64,000 nt of DNA. Source: an uncultured Clostridia bacterium (GTDB lineage: Bacteria > Bacillota > Clostridia > Christensenellales > Borkfalkiaceae). The notes under the pieces were generated by a model, which was not told where the DNA came from, did no database searches, and worked only from the letters and a program-made list of their open reading frames with translations. Below, piece after piece: positions 26,742 through 36,131 of this stretch; position 1 is the first letter of the stretch; each line of letters begins with the position of its first letter. Location of the stretch: assembly GCA_944346885.1 (NCBI GenBank), contig CALVMR010000005.1, positions 1 to 64,000 on the forward strand. Direction: 5' to 3'. The translations under genes were made by a program, and so were the position numbers.

Positions 26742-28208
26742 ATGGAAACAAAAATGCAAACAACTTCCGCCGAAAAATTAAACGGGCGTTTTTATACGCT
26801 GGAATTTATCGTTGACAACGTGCTTGACCTTGCAAGTTACCATGGTCAAACGATTTTAAAAAAACACGTCATCGACAACAGCTGCGGAGATGGCGCATTT
26901 TTGGTTGCCGCCGTAACCCGATACTGTAAAGAATTTTTAAAACATAATTCTGATCGGCAAATCCTCTCCCAAGAACTGTCCTGTTACATTCACGGCATTG
27001 AAATTGACGAAACAGCATGCCGGATGTGTCTCGAACGTTTAAATTGCGTCGTGCAAAACTACGGCATCGAATATGTAGATTGGGATATAACCTGCACCGA
27101 CACATTGACCGTTGAAAAATACAACGGAAAAATGGATTATGTTGTGGGAAATCCGCCTTACGTCCGCATCCACAACTTAGAAAATGCTTGCACCATCAAA
27201 AATTTTTCCTTTACGCAGACCGGCATGACCGATTTATATATCGCCTTTTTCGAAATCGGGTTGAGAATGTTGAACAATAACGGCACATTAGGCTATATTA
27301 CGCCAAGTTCCTATTTCAACAGTCTTGCGGGAAAGCGTCTTCGCTCTTATTTCGTCCAACATAATCTATTGGATAAAATCGTCGATTTAAAACATTTTCA
27401 AGCATTTTCCGCAACCACTTATACTGCAATCACCGTTTTAAAAAAGAACCGCTCTAAAAAAACAACCGATTATTTTCAATTTAATAATAAGAACAACTTT
27501 CCCTATTTTGTAGACGCACTACATGCCAAAGACTATTATATCAAAGATAGCTTTTATTTTTCCAAGAAAGAGAGTCTTGAAAAATTAAATGCACTTTTAC
27601 AGTTTGTTCCCAAAAAAGAGCATTTCTCCGTTAAAAACGGTTTTGCTACTCTTGCCGATAATTTTTTCATTGGCGATTTTGATTTTGATGACTTTACGAT
27701 CCCGATTATAAAAGCATCGACGGGAAAACGCAGCAAATGTCTCTTCCCCTATACAAACGGTAAATTGATACCTTATCAAGACTTGACCGATAAATCTTGT
27801 ATTCGAAATTATTTTGAATCTCATAAAGATATGCTACAGCGGCGAAGTTTGGAACGCAACGGCGTTTGGTACGGATTCGGGCGTTCACAGGGTATTAAAG
27901 ATGTTTATCGATGTAAATACGCCATTAACACGCTGCTGCGAACACCTTCTGACCTCAAACTTATCAAGTGCGATAAAGGCGTAGGCGTTTACAGCGGACT
28001 TTATATTATGACGGATATAGAAGAAAACGAACTCCGTGAAATTTTGTATAACGAAGATTTTATCACTTATATATCTCTTTTGGGAAAATATAAAAGCGGC
28101 GGCTATTATACCTTTTCCTCAAAAGATTTAAAAATTTATCTTGAATACAGCTACACACAGAGGAAAAAATTTAATTATGAACAACGCACAATTTCTGACG
28201 GTTCTTAA
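26742..28208 (+). CDS. Gamma-class DNA adenine-N6 methyltransferase (Eco57I/TaqI type) of a restriction-modification system
   Basis: 488 residues. AdoMet motif I is DNSCGDGAFL (45-54), the acidic motif II IHGIEIDE (83-90) and the catalytic motif IV NPPY (137-140); order I-IV and a large C-terminal target-recognition part (about 230-480) mark the gamma class. It methylates adenine to protect host DNA. Base and codon use is far more AT-rich than in the flanking genes, a sign of transfer. It overlaps the next gene by 32 bases. No SD; a second ATG is four codons in. Confidence 0.88.
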   Translation: METKMQTTSAEKLNGRFYTLEFIVDNVLDLASYHGQTILKKHVIDNSCGDGAFLVAAVTRYCKEFLKHNSDRQILSQELSCYIHGIEIDETACRMCLERLNCVVQNYGIEYVDWDITCTDTLTVEKYNGKMDYVVGNPPYVRIHNLENACTIKNFSFTQTGMTDLYIAFFEIGLRMLNNNGTLGYITPSSYFNSLAGKRLRSYFVQHNLLDKIVDLKHFQAFSATTYTAITVLKKNRSKKTTDYFQFNNKNNFPYFVDALHAKDYYIKDSFYFSKKESLEKLNALLQFVPKKEHFSVKNGFATLADNFFIGDFDFDDFTIPIIKASTGKRSKCLFPYTNGKLIPYQDLTDKSCIRNYFESHKDMLQRRSLERNGVWYGFGRSQGIKDVYRCKYAINTLLRTPSDLKLIKCDKGVGVYSGLYIMTDIEENELREILYNEDFITYISLLGKYKSGGYYTFSSKDLKIYLEYSYTQRKKFNYEQRTISDGS

Positions 28209-28887
28209 ACGTTCTTTTATCACCTATTTGCAAACCGGCGCCCAAAGCAACAAAAAGCTGGAAGTTTTACACGGAGCCATTGCAGAGGATCTAAACCAAA
28301 GATTAAACAATAAAAACTATACAATCTTTTCACTTGGTTACGAAAGCGGAAAGGAAAAGAAAATAACGGGACGATACGTCGATAAAACCGTTGATATAAC
28401 AATTGCCGAAAAGAATAAGCCGGTCGCCGGAATTGCCGTAAAATATATTATGAGCAATTACAAACAGAACTCAAATAATTATTTTGAAAATATGCTCGGC
28501 GAAACAGCAAATCTTCGCTCCGCGCAAATCCCGTATTTTCAAATTTTCATCATTCCCGACAGTATTCCATACTTTAAAAAAGAAGGAGAAATTGCCAAGC
28601 CTGAAAAAATCAGCGAACACGATATTAAAAAATACATGGCGCTTTCTCATGACAATCCTTACGAATTTTTACATACCCCGCTAAAAACCTTAGTCTTTAT
28701 CGTGCATATTAAGAGCGACGGTGAAAACCATTCTTTTGCCGACAAAGAAGAATACAAGAATTTTTATTTATCGCATCCTTTTGAAATAAACTTATCTTCT
28801 TTACAATTTACATTTGGAAATACCATAGTATACAACGATTACGATACTTTTTTGGAAAAAGTTTCCCATACGATCAAAGGACTTTAA
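28177..28887 (+). CDS. Probable type II restriction endonuclease
   Basis: 236 residues from the ATG at 28177 inside the end of the methyltransferase gene (overlap 32 bases), hence coupled. I do not recognise a named family. A PD-(D/E)xK-like core is plausible: the aspartate in YVDKTVDITIAEKNK (about residue 80), then VAGIAVKYIMSNYKQN where the ExK position reads AVK, followed by FENMLGETANLRSA, a pattern common in restriction enzymes. Position, strand, overlap and the same AT-rich composition as the methyltransferase support the call; substrate site unknown. Confidence 0.7.
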   Translation: MNNAQFLTVLKRSFITYLQTGAQSNKKLEVLHGAIAEDLNQRLNNKNYTIFSLGYESGKEKKITGRYVDKTVDITIAEKNKPVAGIAVKYIMSNYKQNSNNYFENMLGETANLRSAQIPYFQIFIIPDSIPYFKKEGEIAKPEKISEHDIKKYMALSHDNPYEFLHTPLKTLVFIVHIKSDGENHSFADKEEYKNFYLSHPFEINLSSLQFTFGNTIVYNDYDTFLEKVSHTIKGL

Positions 28888-28910
28888 TTCTATATAACCA
28901 ATATCGTACA

Positions 28911-28953
28911 AACAAACGACCGCCGCAAAACCCGTCTGCGGCGGTCGTTTGTT
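28911..28953. terminator. Bidirectional terminator between the RM genes and rarA
   Basis: 17-bp arms around AAACCCGTC, containing CGACCGCCGCA/TGCGGCGGTCG and ending in TTTGTT. Confidence 0.75.
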
Positions 28954-28960
28954 CTCCCCT

Positions 28961-30289
28961 TTATTTTTCTTCGTTCTCTTTTTTCCAACGCTTGATCTCG
29001 GCAAGGCGCGCCGCATACTTCGCCTCCAACCCCTCTTCGGTCGGCGTATAATACGCCCGCCCCAAAAGCGAATCGGGCAGGCACTGCATGGAAGTCAGCT
29101 TTTCCGCCGCGTCGTGCGCGTATTGGTAGCCTTTGCCGTAATCCAGCTCTTTCATCAGCTTTGTGGGCGCGTTGCGGATGACCAGCGGCACGGGCTCGGC
29201 AAGCTGTTCGAGCGCGTCCTTTTTTGCCCGCCCGTAAGCGACGTACAGCGCGTTCGACTTGGGCGCCATCGCCATGTAGACGACTGCCTGCGTCAAATGC
29301 ACGGTGCATTCGGGCATGCCGATAAAGTGGCACGCGTGGTAAGCGGCGACGGCGATCTCCAACGCGCGCGGATCGGCAAGCCCCACGTCTTCCGAAGCAA
29401 AGCGCGTCACCCGCCGCGCAACGTACAGCGGGTCCTCCCCCGCTTCGAGCATGCGCGCCAGCCAGTACACGGCGGCGTCCGGGTCGGAATTGCGCATAGA
29501 CTTGTGCAGCGCGGAGATAAGGTTGTAATGCTCCTCGCCCGTTTTATCGTACAGCAGCGATTTTTTGGAGGTGATGCCCTCGATGGTCTCGCGGGTGACG
29601 GCAACCGACCCGTCCGCCCCCATATCGCCGTTGAGCACCGCCATTTCCAGCGTGGAAAGAGCGCTGCGCGCGTCCCCGTTGGCGAACGCCGCGATCGCTT
29701 CGAGCAGATCGTCTGCGATCTCTATCTTTTGCCCGCCGAACCCGCGCGGATCGTGCAGGGCGTGTTTTAAAAGGGAAACCAGCTCTTCGGTTTTGAGCGC
29801 CTGCAACACAAATACCTTGCAGCGGGAGAGCAATGCCCCGTTCACTTCAAAAGACGGGTTTTCGGTGGTCGCGCCGATCAAAATGATGCTCCCCTTTTCC
29901 ACAAAGGGCAAAAACGCATCCTGCTGCGCCTTGTTAAAGCGGTGGATCTCATCGACGAAGAGTATGGTCTTTTCGCCGAAGCGGCGGTTTTTCTCCGCCT
30001 GTTCCATCACCTGTTTGATCTCTTTGATGCCGCTCGTCACCGCCGAAAAATCAATAAACTTTGCGCGCGTGCGGTTGGCGATGATGCGCGCAAGCGTCGT
30101 TTTTCCCACGCCGGGCGGGCCCCAAAAGATCATGGAACCCACTTTATCGCCCTCGATGATGCGGCGCAGCACCTTCCCTTCTCCCAAAAGGTGTTTTTGC
30201 CCCGCAAACTCGTCCAGCGTGCGCGGGCGCAGCCGCGCCGCAAGCGGCAGGCTCGCCTCGCTTTCAAACATGTTCATCTGTTCGCTCAT
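28961..30289 (-). CDS. rarA: Replication-associated recombination protein RarA (MgsA) AAA+ ATPase
   Basis: 442 residues. Clamp-loader-like ATPase: Walker A GPPGVGKTTL, Walker B ILFVDEIHRFNKAQQDAFLP, sensor 1 GATTENPSFEVN, arginine finger region LLSRCKVF, then the MgsA C-terminal domain (DYGKGYQYAHD, CLPDSLLGRAYYTPTEEG). Acts at stalled forks with SSB. The ATG at 30289 has GGAGGGAGAGCG upstream and lies within the last codons of the upstream membrane protein gene (26-base overlap), so the two are co-translated. Confidence 0.96.
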   Translation of the reverse strand: MSEQMNMFESEASLPLAARLRPRTLDEFAGQKHLLGEGKVLRRIIEGDKVGSMIFWGPPGVGKTTLARIIANRTRAKFIDFSAVTSGIKEIKQVMEQAEKNRRFGEKTILFVDEIHRFNKAQQDAFLPFVEKGSIILIGATTENPSFEVNGALLSRCKVFVLQALKTEELVSLLKHALHDPRGFGGQKIEIADDLLEAIAAFANGDARSALSTLEMAVLNGDMGADGSVAVTRETIEGITSKKSLLYDKTGEEHYNLISALHKSMRNSDPDAAVYWLARMLEAGEDPLYVARRVTRFASEDVGLADPRALEIAVAAYHACHFIGMPECTVHLTQAVVYMAMAPKSNALYVAYGRAKKDALEQLAEPVPLVIRNAPTKLMKELDYGKGYQYAHDAAEKLTSMQCLPDSLLGRAYYTPTEEGLEAKYAARLAEIKRWKKENEEK

Positions 30290-32567
30290 CGCTCTCCCTC
30301 CGCGCTCCGCGCGTTTTCCGCCGCAAAAACAGCGGCACGCCCGCACAGGCGGCGGCAAACAGCACCGTTCCCGCAACGGATACGGCGTTCGCCGCCGTGA
30401 TGTACACGGGCGCAAAGCGCACGTACAGCGTGCCGCTTCCCTGCACCGCCGCCTCGATGAACCCGTTTTCTCCGTGCACGGGTTTAAGCGCCGTGCGCTG
30501 CCCGTTCTCCTCCCATATCAGTTCGTACCCCTTGTAATAGAGGGTGGGCAATTCGACGACCGCGCCCTCTTCCGCCGCGATCTCCACCGAATAGGTAAAC
30601 GTGTTCTGTTTTACAAACTTTGAAAACGCCGCCGTTCCGCTCTTTACCACAAACGCAAAGGGATGCTCCTCCAAATATTCACCGAGCGCCGCGTTTTGCG
30701 AATAATCGATGACGACGAGCGCTTCGCCCTGCACCCCCGAAAGCTCGATGCGAAGGTACTCCTCTCCCTCCGCGAGGGCGCCGCGCACCTGCGGCTGCAC
30801 GCTCGTATTCGGGTAGCGGGTACGGTTGACGGAATAGGCGCAGCCCTGCGCCGCGGCGTACGGGATGTTCAGCGTTACAAAGCCGTGCGCCGCGTCTTTT
30901 ACCAAAAAGACGACTTGGCTGCGCGAAGGGTAATGCGAAAATTCCAGCACCTCGGTATCCGCCTCCAAAACGGCGGCGCCGTTCACCCGCGTAGAGGTGT
31001 ATTCGTAGTAATCCCACACGCCGATGCTCGGAAAATAATCGCCGGATTTGCTCCCGCCCAGCCCCTCGTAATGGCTCACATAATCTGCCGAAAGCGCAGA
31101 GCGGTCATACTCGACGTGCCCCGCCACGGGGAAACAGACCGCCCGCAGCACGAACGCCGCGGCAGCCAACAGCGCGGCGCCCGCCAGCGCGAGGCGGCGC
31201 CAAAGCGCCCGATCCGCATATTTTAAAACGTACCCGAACATAAACACGGATACCGCCCCGTCGATCGCAAGCAGCCGCCATGAAAATTGGATCATGTTGA
31301 AGGGCGCAAAACCGAGCGCCACCCACGGAAACGCGGGCGTTGCCAACAGCAGCGTGCCCGTAAACAGCCAAAAATACTTGCGGAAAGGCCGCCGCGCCGC
31401 CTTGTCCCGCTTCAAATGCACAAAGCAAAAGAGTGCATAGAGCAGCAGCAAGAGCACCGTGGAAGGGAGCAGGTCTCCGCTTCGGAACAGATCCAGCGAA
31501 GTTGCCCAGATCGAGATCCCCGTCCGCGAAAGGCTGTCTGCCCGCGTTGCGCCGATGTTGCAGAGCATGGGAACGGTAAACCCCGCCGTGATCAGCAGCA
31601 CCAAACCCGCCGACAAGAGAAAGGGGATCCATGCCCCGCGCGAAAAAAACTTTTTGAAATTGAGGCAGATGTATGCCGCCACGAAAAAGGTAAGGTACAT
31701 CGTAAGCGTCAGATGGCTGAGAACGCCGAGGCTGTACCCCGTTGTAAACAGCAGCAGGAACCGAATGTAACTGCGCCGTTCAACAAGTTCGTATATGCCC
31801 CAAAGCACGAGCGGAAGAACGAGCGTCATCACGCTCTCGCTGAACGCAAACCGAACGTACAAATTCGTCAAATAATACGGAAAGAGCACGTAAAACAGCG
31901 CGCAGGGCAGCGCTATGCTACTCTTTTTGAACACGCGCAGGCAAAACCCGTACATGCAAAGCCCGCCGAGCGCAAACAGCAAAAAATAAAACAGCGCGGC
32001 AGCCCCCGCCACGTCCAGCCCGAACGCCCGCATGAACAGCACCGTTGCGCCCGCGGGCAGCGCCGAATAAAACAGCCCCGTGCCGTACCCGTAATCGGAA
32101 CAGATCAACGAATAGATCTTGCTCGTAAAGGTGCCGTTTTCCCACGCCTCGTTCAATGCCAAGATCGAATCGAGATGGTACGGAAAATCGTGCCCGCCGA
32201 AGGTGGCGGAACAGGCGAACGGCAGCACCGCCACAAGGCTCAAAAGCACAACGGCAGCCGCGCACACCGCCCTTTCCAAGCGCCGATCCGCAAAAAGAGC
32301 GTCCGCACCGCCCTTTGCGCCGCACCCCGCCGTCTGCGCCGTACCTTGCGCGCATCCTTCTTCTTGCGCGCGTCCTGCTACTTTCCGCTCCGCCGTGCAA
32401 ACTGTTTTGCCGCCTATCGCCGTTTCGGTATCCGCCGCACGCGCCTCTTGCAGAGAAAAAGAGCACCGCGCGTCCGCCGCGCAAACGGTTTTGCCATCTG
32501 CCGCCAAACGCGCCTCCCGCCCCGAAGCGCCGCCCTGTTTTTCCGCTTTTTGCCCGATCATCCGCAT
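30264..32567 (-). CDS. Polytopic membrane protein, PTPS-related / YfhO-like
   Basis: 767 residues. After a 95-residue cytoplasmic extension with a repeated GKTVC...EARAADTETAIGGKTVC pattern come about 12 hydrophobic helices. Segments GGHDFPYHLDSILALNEAWE, SDYGYGTGLFYSALPAGATVLF and FYVLFPYYLTNLYVRFAFSES match the '6-pyruvoyl-tetrahydropterin synthase-related' membrane family, which resembles polyprenyl-phosphate-dependent glycosyltransferases of GT-C type. A beta-rich exported domain (residues 490-720) precedes a last helix. It likely modifies a surface glycan with a lipid-linked sugar; this is inference. Overlaps rarA. Confidence 0.75.
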   Translation of the reverse strand: MRMIGQKAEKQGGASGREARLAADGKTVCAADARCSFSLQEARAADTETAIGGKTVCTAERKVAGRAQEEGCAQGTAQTAGCGAKGGADALFADRRLERAVCAAAVVLLSLVAVLPFACSATFGGHDFPYHLDSILALNEAWENGTFTSKIYSLICSDYGYGTGLFYSALPAGATVLFMRAFGLDVAGAAALFYFLLFALGGLCMYGFCLRVFKKSSIALPCALFYVLFPYYLTNLYVRFAFSESVMTLVLPLVLWGIYELVERRSYIRFLLLFTTGYSLGVLSHLTLTMYLTFFVAAYICLNFKKFFSRGAWIPFLLSAGLVLLITAGFTVPMLCNIGATRADSLSRTGISIWATSLDLFRSGDLLPSTVLLLLLYALFCFVHLKRDKAARRPFRKYFWLFTGTLLLATPAFPWVALGFAPFNMIQFSWRLLAIDGAVSVFMFGYVLKYADRALWRRLALAGAALLAAAAFVLRAVCFPVAGHVEYDRSALSADYVSHYEGLGGSKSGDYFPSIGVWDYYEYTSTRVNGAAVLEADTEVLEFSHYPSRSQVVFLVKDAAHGFVTLNIPYAAAQGCAYSVNRTRYPNTSVQPQVRGALAEGEEYLRIELSGVQGEALVVIDYSQNAALGEYLEEHPFAFVVKSGTAAFSKFVKQNTFTYSVEIAAEEGAVVELPTLYYKGYELIWEENGQRTALKPVHGENGFIEAAVQGSGTLYVRFAPVYITAANAVSVAGTVLFAAACAGVPLFLRRKTRGARRESDERTDEHV

Positions 32568-32652
32568 CTTCCGCTCCCTGCCCTATTCCGCCGCAAAACC
32601 ATGCCCGCGCCGCTTTTTACGGGCGAAAACCGCCCGCCGTTTTGCTACGCAA

Positions 32653-32681
32653 ATCATACCATCTTTGCCGCAAATTGTCAA
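32653..32681 (-). promoter_or_regulatory. Promoter of the PTPS-related/rarA operon
   Basis: TTGACA (32676-32681), 17-base spacer, TATGAT (32653-32658). Confidence 0.7.
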
Positions 32682-32845
32682 CTTTTCCGAAAGATCTGCC
32701 CGCCGACAAAGCCCTGCGCTTCGGCAAGCCGCCTTATCCTACCGCGCGCCCCGCGCTTCGGCAAACAAACGCCCCGCCGCCAAAGCCCCGCACCGCTTTT
32801 ACAGGCGAAAGCCGCCCCGAAGCGATCGCTTCGGGGCGGCACGGC

Positions 32846-32921
32846 TGGTGCGCCTGCCGAGACTCGAACTCGGAACGTAGCCGTCGGAGGGCTATGTTTT
32901 ATCCAATTAGACTACAAGCGC
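32846..32921 (-). tRNA. tRNA-Arg, anticodon CCG
   Basis: Acceptor GCGCTTG/CAGGCGC with one G-U pair, anticodon arm TAGCC-CTCCGAC-GGCTA, T arm CCGAG-TTCGAGT-CTCGG, discriminator A and encoded CCA. Reads CGG. Confidence 0.93.
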
Positions 32922-32990
32922 ATGCGGCTACGCAGAGATCGCCGCCCGCAAAAGGGCGCGGCGCGCTCCTGTTTTCTTCCGCGCTTTCCT

Positions 32991-33018
32991 ATTATAGCAA
33001 ATCAAAGGGAAAAAGCAA
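32991..33018 (-). promoter_or_regulatory. Promoter of tRNA-Arg(CCG)
   Basis: TTGCTT (33013-33018), 16-base spacer, TATAAT (32991-32996). Confidence 0.6.
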
Positions 33019-33109
33019 AGAAGATTCGCCGCACATTCCCGAAAATTTTTGCATAATTTGTAGAAGACAGGCTTTCCTGCCCAAACCTGCACAAAAGAGG
33101 TTTTTACCG

Positions 33110-34339
33110 ATGACGCTTGCCCTGTGCATGATCGTAAAAAACGAAGAGGCGAACCTTGGGCGCTGCCTCAAAAGCGCGGAAGGCGTGTTCGACGAGATCG
33201 TTATCGCCGATACGGGTTCCGCCGACGGGACCAAAGCCGTTGCGGCGCAGTTTACGGAAAACATCTACGATTTCCCGTGGGAAGACGATTTTGCCGCCGC
33301 ACGCAATTTCTCCTTTTCCAAAGCGCAGGCAGACTACCTCATGTGGCTGGACGCAGACGACGTCCTCAAAAAAGAGGACCGCGCCGCCCTGCTCGCCCTC
33401 AAAGCGCGTTTGGACGGCAGCATCGACGCCTACTACCTGCGCTATGACGCGGCGGAAGACGAATACGGCAGACCCGCCCTGCAATTTTACCGCGAACGCA
33501 TCGTGCGCCGCGCCTGCAATTTTACGTGGCAGGGCGCCGTGCACGAGGCGCTGTGCGTCGGCGGAAACGTGCAGCGGGAGGAGATCGCCGTCACGCACAG
33601 GCGGGGCAAAAACAAGGAGCGCGGGCGCAACCTGCGCATTTTTTTGCGCGGGCTGCTTGCGGGGAACACGCCGTGCGGGCGCAGCGCATATTATTTTGCG
33701 CGCGAACTGTTTGACAACGGGCTGGATTCGGTTGCCGCAAACGTTTTTACCGCCTTTTTGCGCGGCGAAGGGTGCGCCGAAGACAAGATCGGCGCCTGCC
33801 TCGCCCTGGCGGAGATCTTCCGCAGGCAAAACAAACCGCGCTTGCGGCACAGCGCACTGCTGCACAGCTTTTGCTACGGCGCGCCGCGCCCCGCCGCCTG
33901 CTGCGCCCTCGGCGAACTGTTTTTGGAGCAGGGCGACCCCGCCACGGCGGTCTTTTGGTTCAAACTCGCCGTCAATGAGGGGAAAAACAGCGAAAAACAG
34001 GGCTTTTTTTGCCCGGATCTCTGCGGCTACCGTCCCTGCATTTGGCTGTGCGTGTGTTACGACAGGCTCGGCGATCACCGCCGCGCCGCCCTCTGGAACG
34101 AACGCGCGGGCGCTTTTAAACCGAACGACGCAAGCTACCTCTATAACCGCGCCTATTTTGCGCGTTTGAACGGCACACATCTCTGCCCCTGCCCGAATGC
34201 GGAGCAAAAGGAGAATCGCACCTTCCCCTGCCCGAACGCGGAGCGGAAGGGGGAAAGCGCCTTCCCCGACACGAATACAGAACTGAAAACGGAGTGCGCT
34301 TCCCCCTGTTCGACGAATGCGAAACAGAAAGCGGAATGA
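33110..34339 (+). CDS. Family 2 glycosyltransferase with C-terminal TPR-like region
   Basis: 409 residues from the ATG at 33110 (AAGAGG upstream). GT-A domain: LALCMIVKNEEANLGRCL, DEIVIADTGSADGT, DYLMWLDADDVL (DxD), and FTWQGAVHEAL, the pattern of SunS-like and spore-surface glycosyltransferases. Residues 195-350 form helical repeats with GELFLEQGDPATAVFWFKLA. The last about 50 residues are encoded by 39-bp tandem repeats (FPCPNAERKGESA type) that continue beyond the stop. Position just upstream of a collagen-like Thr-rich protein suggests it glycosylates that protein. Confidence 0.82.
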   Translation: MTLALCMIVKNEEANLGRCLKSAEGVFDEIVIADTGSADGTKAVAAQFTENIYDFPWEDDFAAARNFSFSKAQADYLMWLDADDVLKKEDRAALLALKARLDGSIDAYYLRYDAAEDEYGRPALQFYRERIVRRACNFTWQGAVHEALCVGGNVQREEIAVTHRRGKNKERGRNLRIFLRGLLAGNTPCGRSAYYFARELFDNGLDSVAANVFTAFLRGEGCAEDKIGACLALAEIFRRQNKPRLRHSALLHSFCYGAPRPAACCALGELFLEQGDPATAVFWFKLAVNEGKNSEKQGFFCPDLCGYRPCIWLCVCYDRLGDHRRAALWNERAGAFKPNDASYLYNRAYFARLNGTHLCPCPNAEQKENRTFPCPNAERKGESAFPDTNTELKTECASPCSTNAKQKAE

Positions 34340-34421
34340 GCCTTCCTCTACCCGAACGCGGAGCCGAAAGAGAAGCATGCCTCCCCCTGCCCGAATGCGG
34401 AGCGCCCCGCGGAATGAACCG
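34181..34421 (+). repeat. 39-bp minisatellite over the glycosyltransferase 3' end
   Basis: About six degenerate units of 39 bases (one of 42), typified by CTTCCCCTGCCCGAACGCGG. Four lie in frame in the coding sequence (13-residue repeats such as FPCPNAERKGESA), two lie after the stop. Confidence 0.75.
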
Positions 34422-34510
34422 ACGCAAACGCGGGCGCACGCACAGGAACACGGAAAAACGGCATATACAGGAATAGGGCATATTGCCTTTAACCAAGGAG
34501 AAACGAACCA

Positions 34511-35878
34511 ATGGATGAACGTATCTTTTTTACTGGCGGATGCGGATGCGAGTGTTCCCCCTGCCGTTGCTGCTGCCATTCGAACACGGCGCAAGTGACC
34601 GTTTTGCGCGGCACCATGGGGCCGATCGGTCCCACGGGTCCGCAGGGCCCCGCAGGGCAAACCGGTCCCGCGGGTGCGACGGGAGCGACGGGTCCGCAGG
34701 GTCCCGCAGGTGCAGACGGCGCAACGGGTCCGACGGGTGCGACGGGCGCAACGGGAGCAGACGGTACGGCGGCGACGATTACCGTCGGCACGGTGACAAC
34801 GGGCGCCCCGGATACGCAAGCAACCGTGACCAACACAGGCACCCCTGCCGCCGCCGTTTTTAATTTTGTTATCCCGCAAGGCGCAACGGGTCCGCAGGGT
34901 CCCGCAGGCGCGGACGGTGCAACGGGCGCGACGGGAGCGACAGGTACGACAGGTCCGCAGGGTCCCGCGGGCACAAACGGCGCAACGGGCGCAACAGGTA
35001 CGACAGGTCCGCAGGGTCCCGCGGGCACGAACGGTGCAACAGGCGCGACGGGTGCAACAGGTCCGCAAGGCCCCGCAGGCGCGGACGGCGTAACGGGTCC
35101 GACGGGAGCGACGGGCGCAACGGGTGCGACGGGTACAGACGGCGCGGCGGCGACGGTTACCGTCGGCACAGTGACAACGGGCGCCCCGGATACGCAGGCA
35201 ACCGTGACCAACACAGGCACCCCTGCCGCCGCCGTATTTGATTTTGTTATCCCGCAAGGCGCAACGGGTGCAACAGGCGCGACAGGCGCGACGGGAGCAA
35301 CGGGTCCGCAGGGTCCCGCAGGCGCAGACGGTGCCACGGGAGCAACGGGTCCGCAAGGTCCCGCGGGCACAAACGGCGCAACGGGTGCAACAGGCGCGAC
35401 AGGCGCAACGGGAGCAACAGGTCCGCAGGGTCCCACAGGCGCGACGGGAGCAACGGGTGCCTACCCCGCCGAGGCGCTGACGGCGTATTCAACGCCCGCG
35501 GCGGCGGTGACCAGCGGGCAGCCGCTCGTGTTCGACCGCACGGCAACACAGCTGGGCACGGCGATCACGCACGCAGACAATTCTGCCGACGTTGTAATCG
35601 GGGAAGCGGGCACCTACTATGTTTCGTACAGCGGCACGGCAGCCCCGCAGACGGGCGCAACGTACCCGGAGACCAACCTCATCACCTTTACACTGAACGG
35701 TACGACGCTCGGCGGCACCGCCGCCCAGCACACCTTTACGGCAGACGGGCAAACTTCGGCGCAGTCGGCGGCACAGCTGATCACCGTAAGCGACGCGCCC
35801 GCAACGCTGCAAGTAAATGCAAGCGGAGGAGATTTCCTCTACTCCAACACGACGCTCAACGTGATCAAAGTCGGATAA
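34511..35878 (+). CDS. Collagen-like (GXY repeat) surface protein, BclA type
   Basis: 455 residues. N-terminus [25 protein letters not shown] is cysteine-rich, without a signal peptide. Residues 34-315 are GXY triplets, mostly GAT, GPQ, GPA and GAD, so Thr-rich and suited to O-glycosylation. Two 33-residue non-collagen inserts ([20 protein letters not shown] and [20 protein letters not shown] copies near 85 and 215) split the collagen region. The C-terminal about 135 residues resemble the trimerising jelly-roll head of BclA-like exosporium filaments. Start codon has AAGGAG ten bases upstream. The glycosyltransferase gene directly upstream is the likely modifier. Confidence 0.88.
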   Translation: MDERIFFTGGCGCECSPCRCCCHSNTAQVTVLRGTMGPIGPTGPQGPAGQTGPAGATGATGPQGPAGADGATGPTGATGATGADGTAATITVGTVTTGAPDTQATVTNTGTPAAAVFNFVIPQGATGPQGPAGADGATGATGATGTTGPQGPAGTNGATGATGTTGPQGPAGTNGATGATGATGPQGPAGADGVTGPTGATGATGATGTDGAAATVTVGTVTTGAPDTQATVTNTGTPAAAVFDFVIPQGATGATGATGATGATGPQGPAGADGATGATGPQGPAGTNGATGATGATGATGATGPQGPTGATGATGAYPAEALTAYSTPAAAVTSGQPLVFDRTATQLGTAITHADNSADVVIGEAGTYYVSYSGTAAPQTGATYPETNLITFTLNGTTLGGTAAQHTFTADGQTSAQSAAQLITVSDAPATLQVNASGGDFLYSNTTLNVIKVG

Positions 35879-35904
35879 AGCCTCTGCCACGGCTTTTTGT
35901 TTCG

Positions 35905-35940
35905 GCGCCGCGCAGCTGCCCTGCGCGGCGCATTTTTTCT
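35905..35940 (+). terminator. Terminator of the collagen-like gene
   Basis: 11-bp stem GCGCCGCGCAG/CTGCGCGGCGC followed by ATTTTTTCT. A smaller AAAGCC/GGCTTTTT hairpin (35876-35898) lies just before it. Confidence 0.9.
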
Positions 35941-36101
35941 ACCCCCGCTGCCTTCCCCCTCTCTTTCCGAAGCCGTTCCCCTCCTCCGCCGCAAAAAGCC
36001 TTCCGCCGCAGCCGAAACGCCGTTTTTTGCGGCGTTTTTTCACAAAAATCCCCTTCGGCAAAAAAATTTTTTCCGTACTGTCAAAAACCGTCACTGCCGT
36101 T

Positions 36102-36110
36102 TGCTATAAT
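36102..36110 (+). promoter_or_regulatory. Extended -10 promoter of the lipoprotein pair
   Basis: TGCTATAAT without a good -35 box, about 22 bases before the GTG start at 36132. Confidence 0.5.
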
Positions 36111-36131
36111 AAAGGCAAGGAGGAAAAAACC

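Noticed and set aside
28141-28176. An earlier TTG start for the endonuclease gene
   Set aside because: It would deepen the overlap with the methyltransferase and add a segment unlike the rest; the ATG at 28177 is simpler.
32156-33109. An N-terminal extension of the collagen-linked glycosyltransferase
   Set aside because: It would run through a tRNA gene and the opposite-strand membrane protein; the family start is at 33110.
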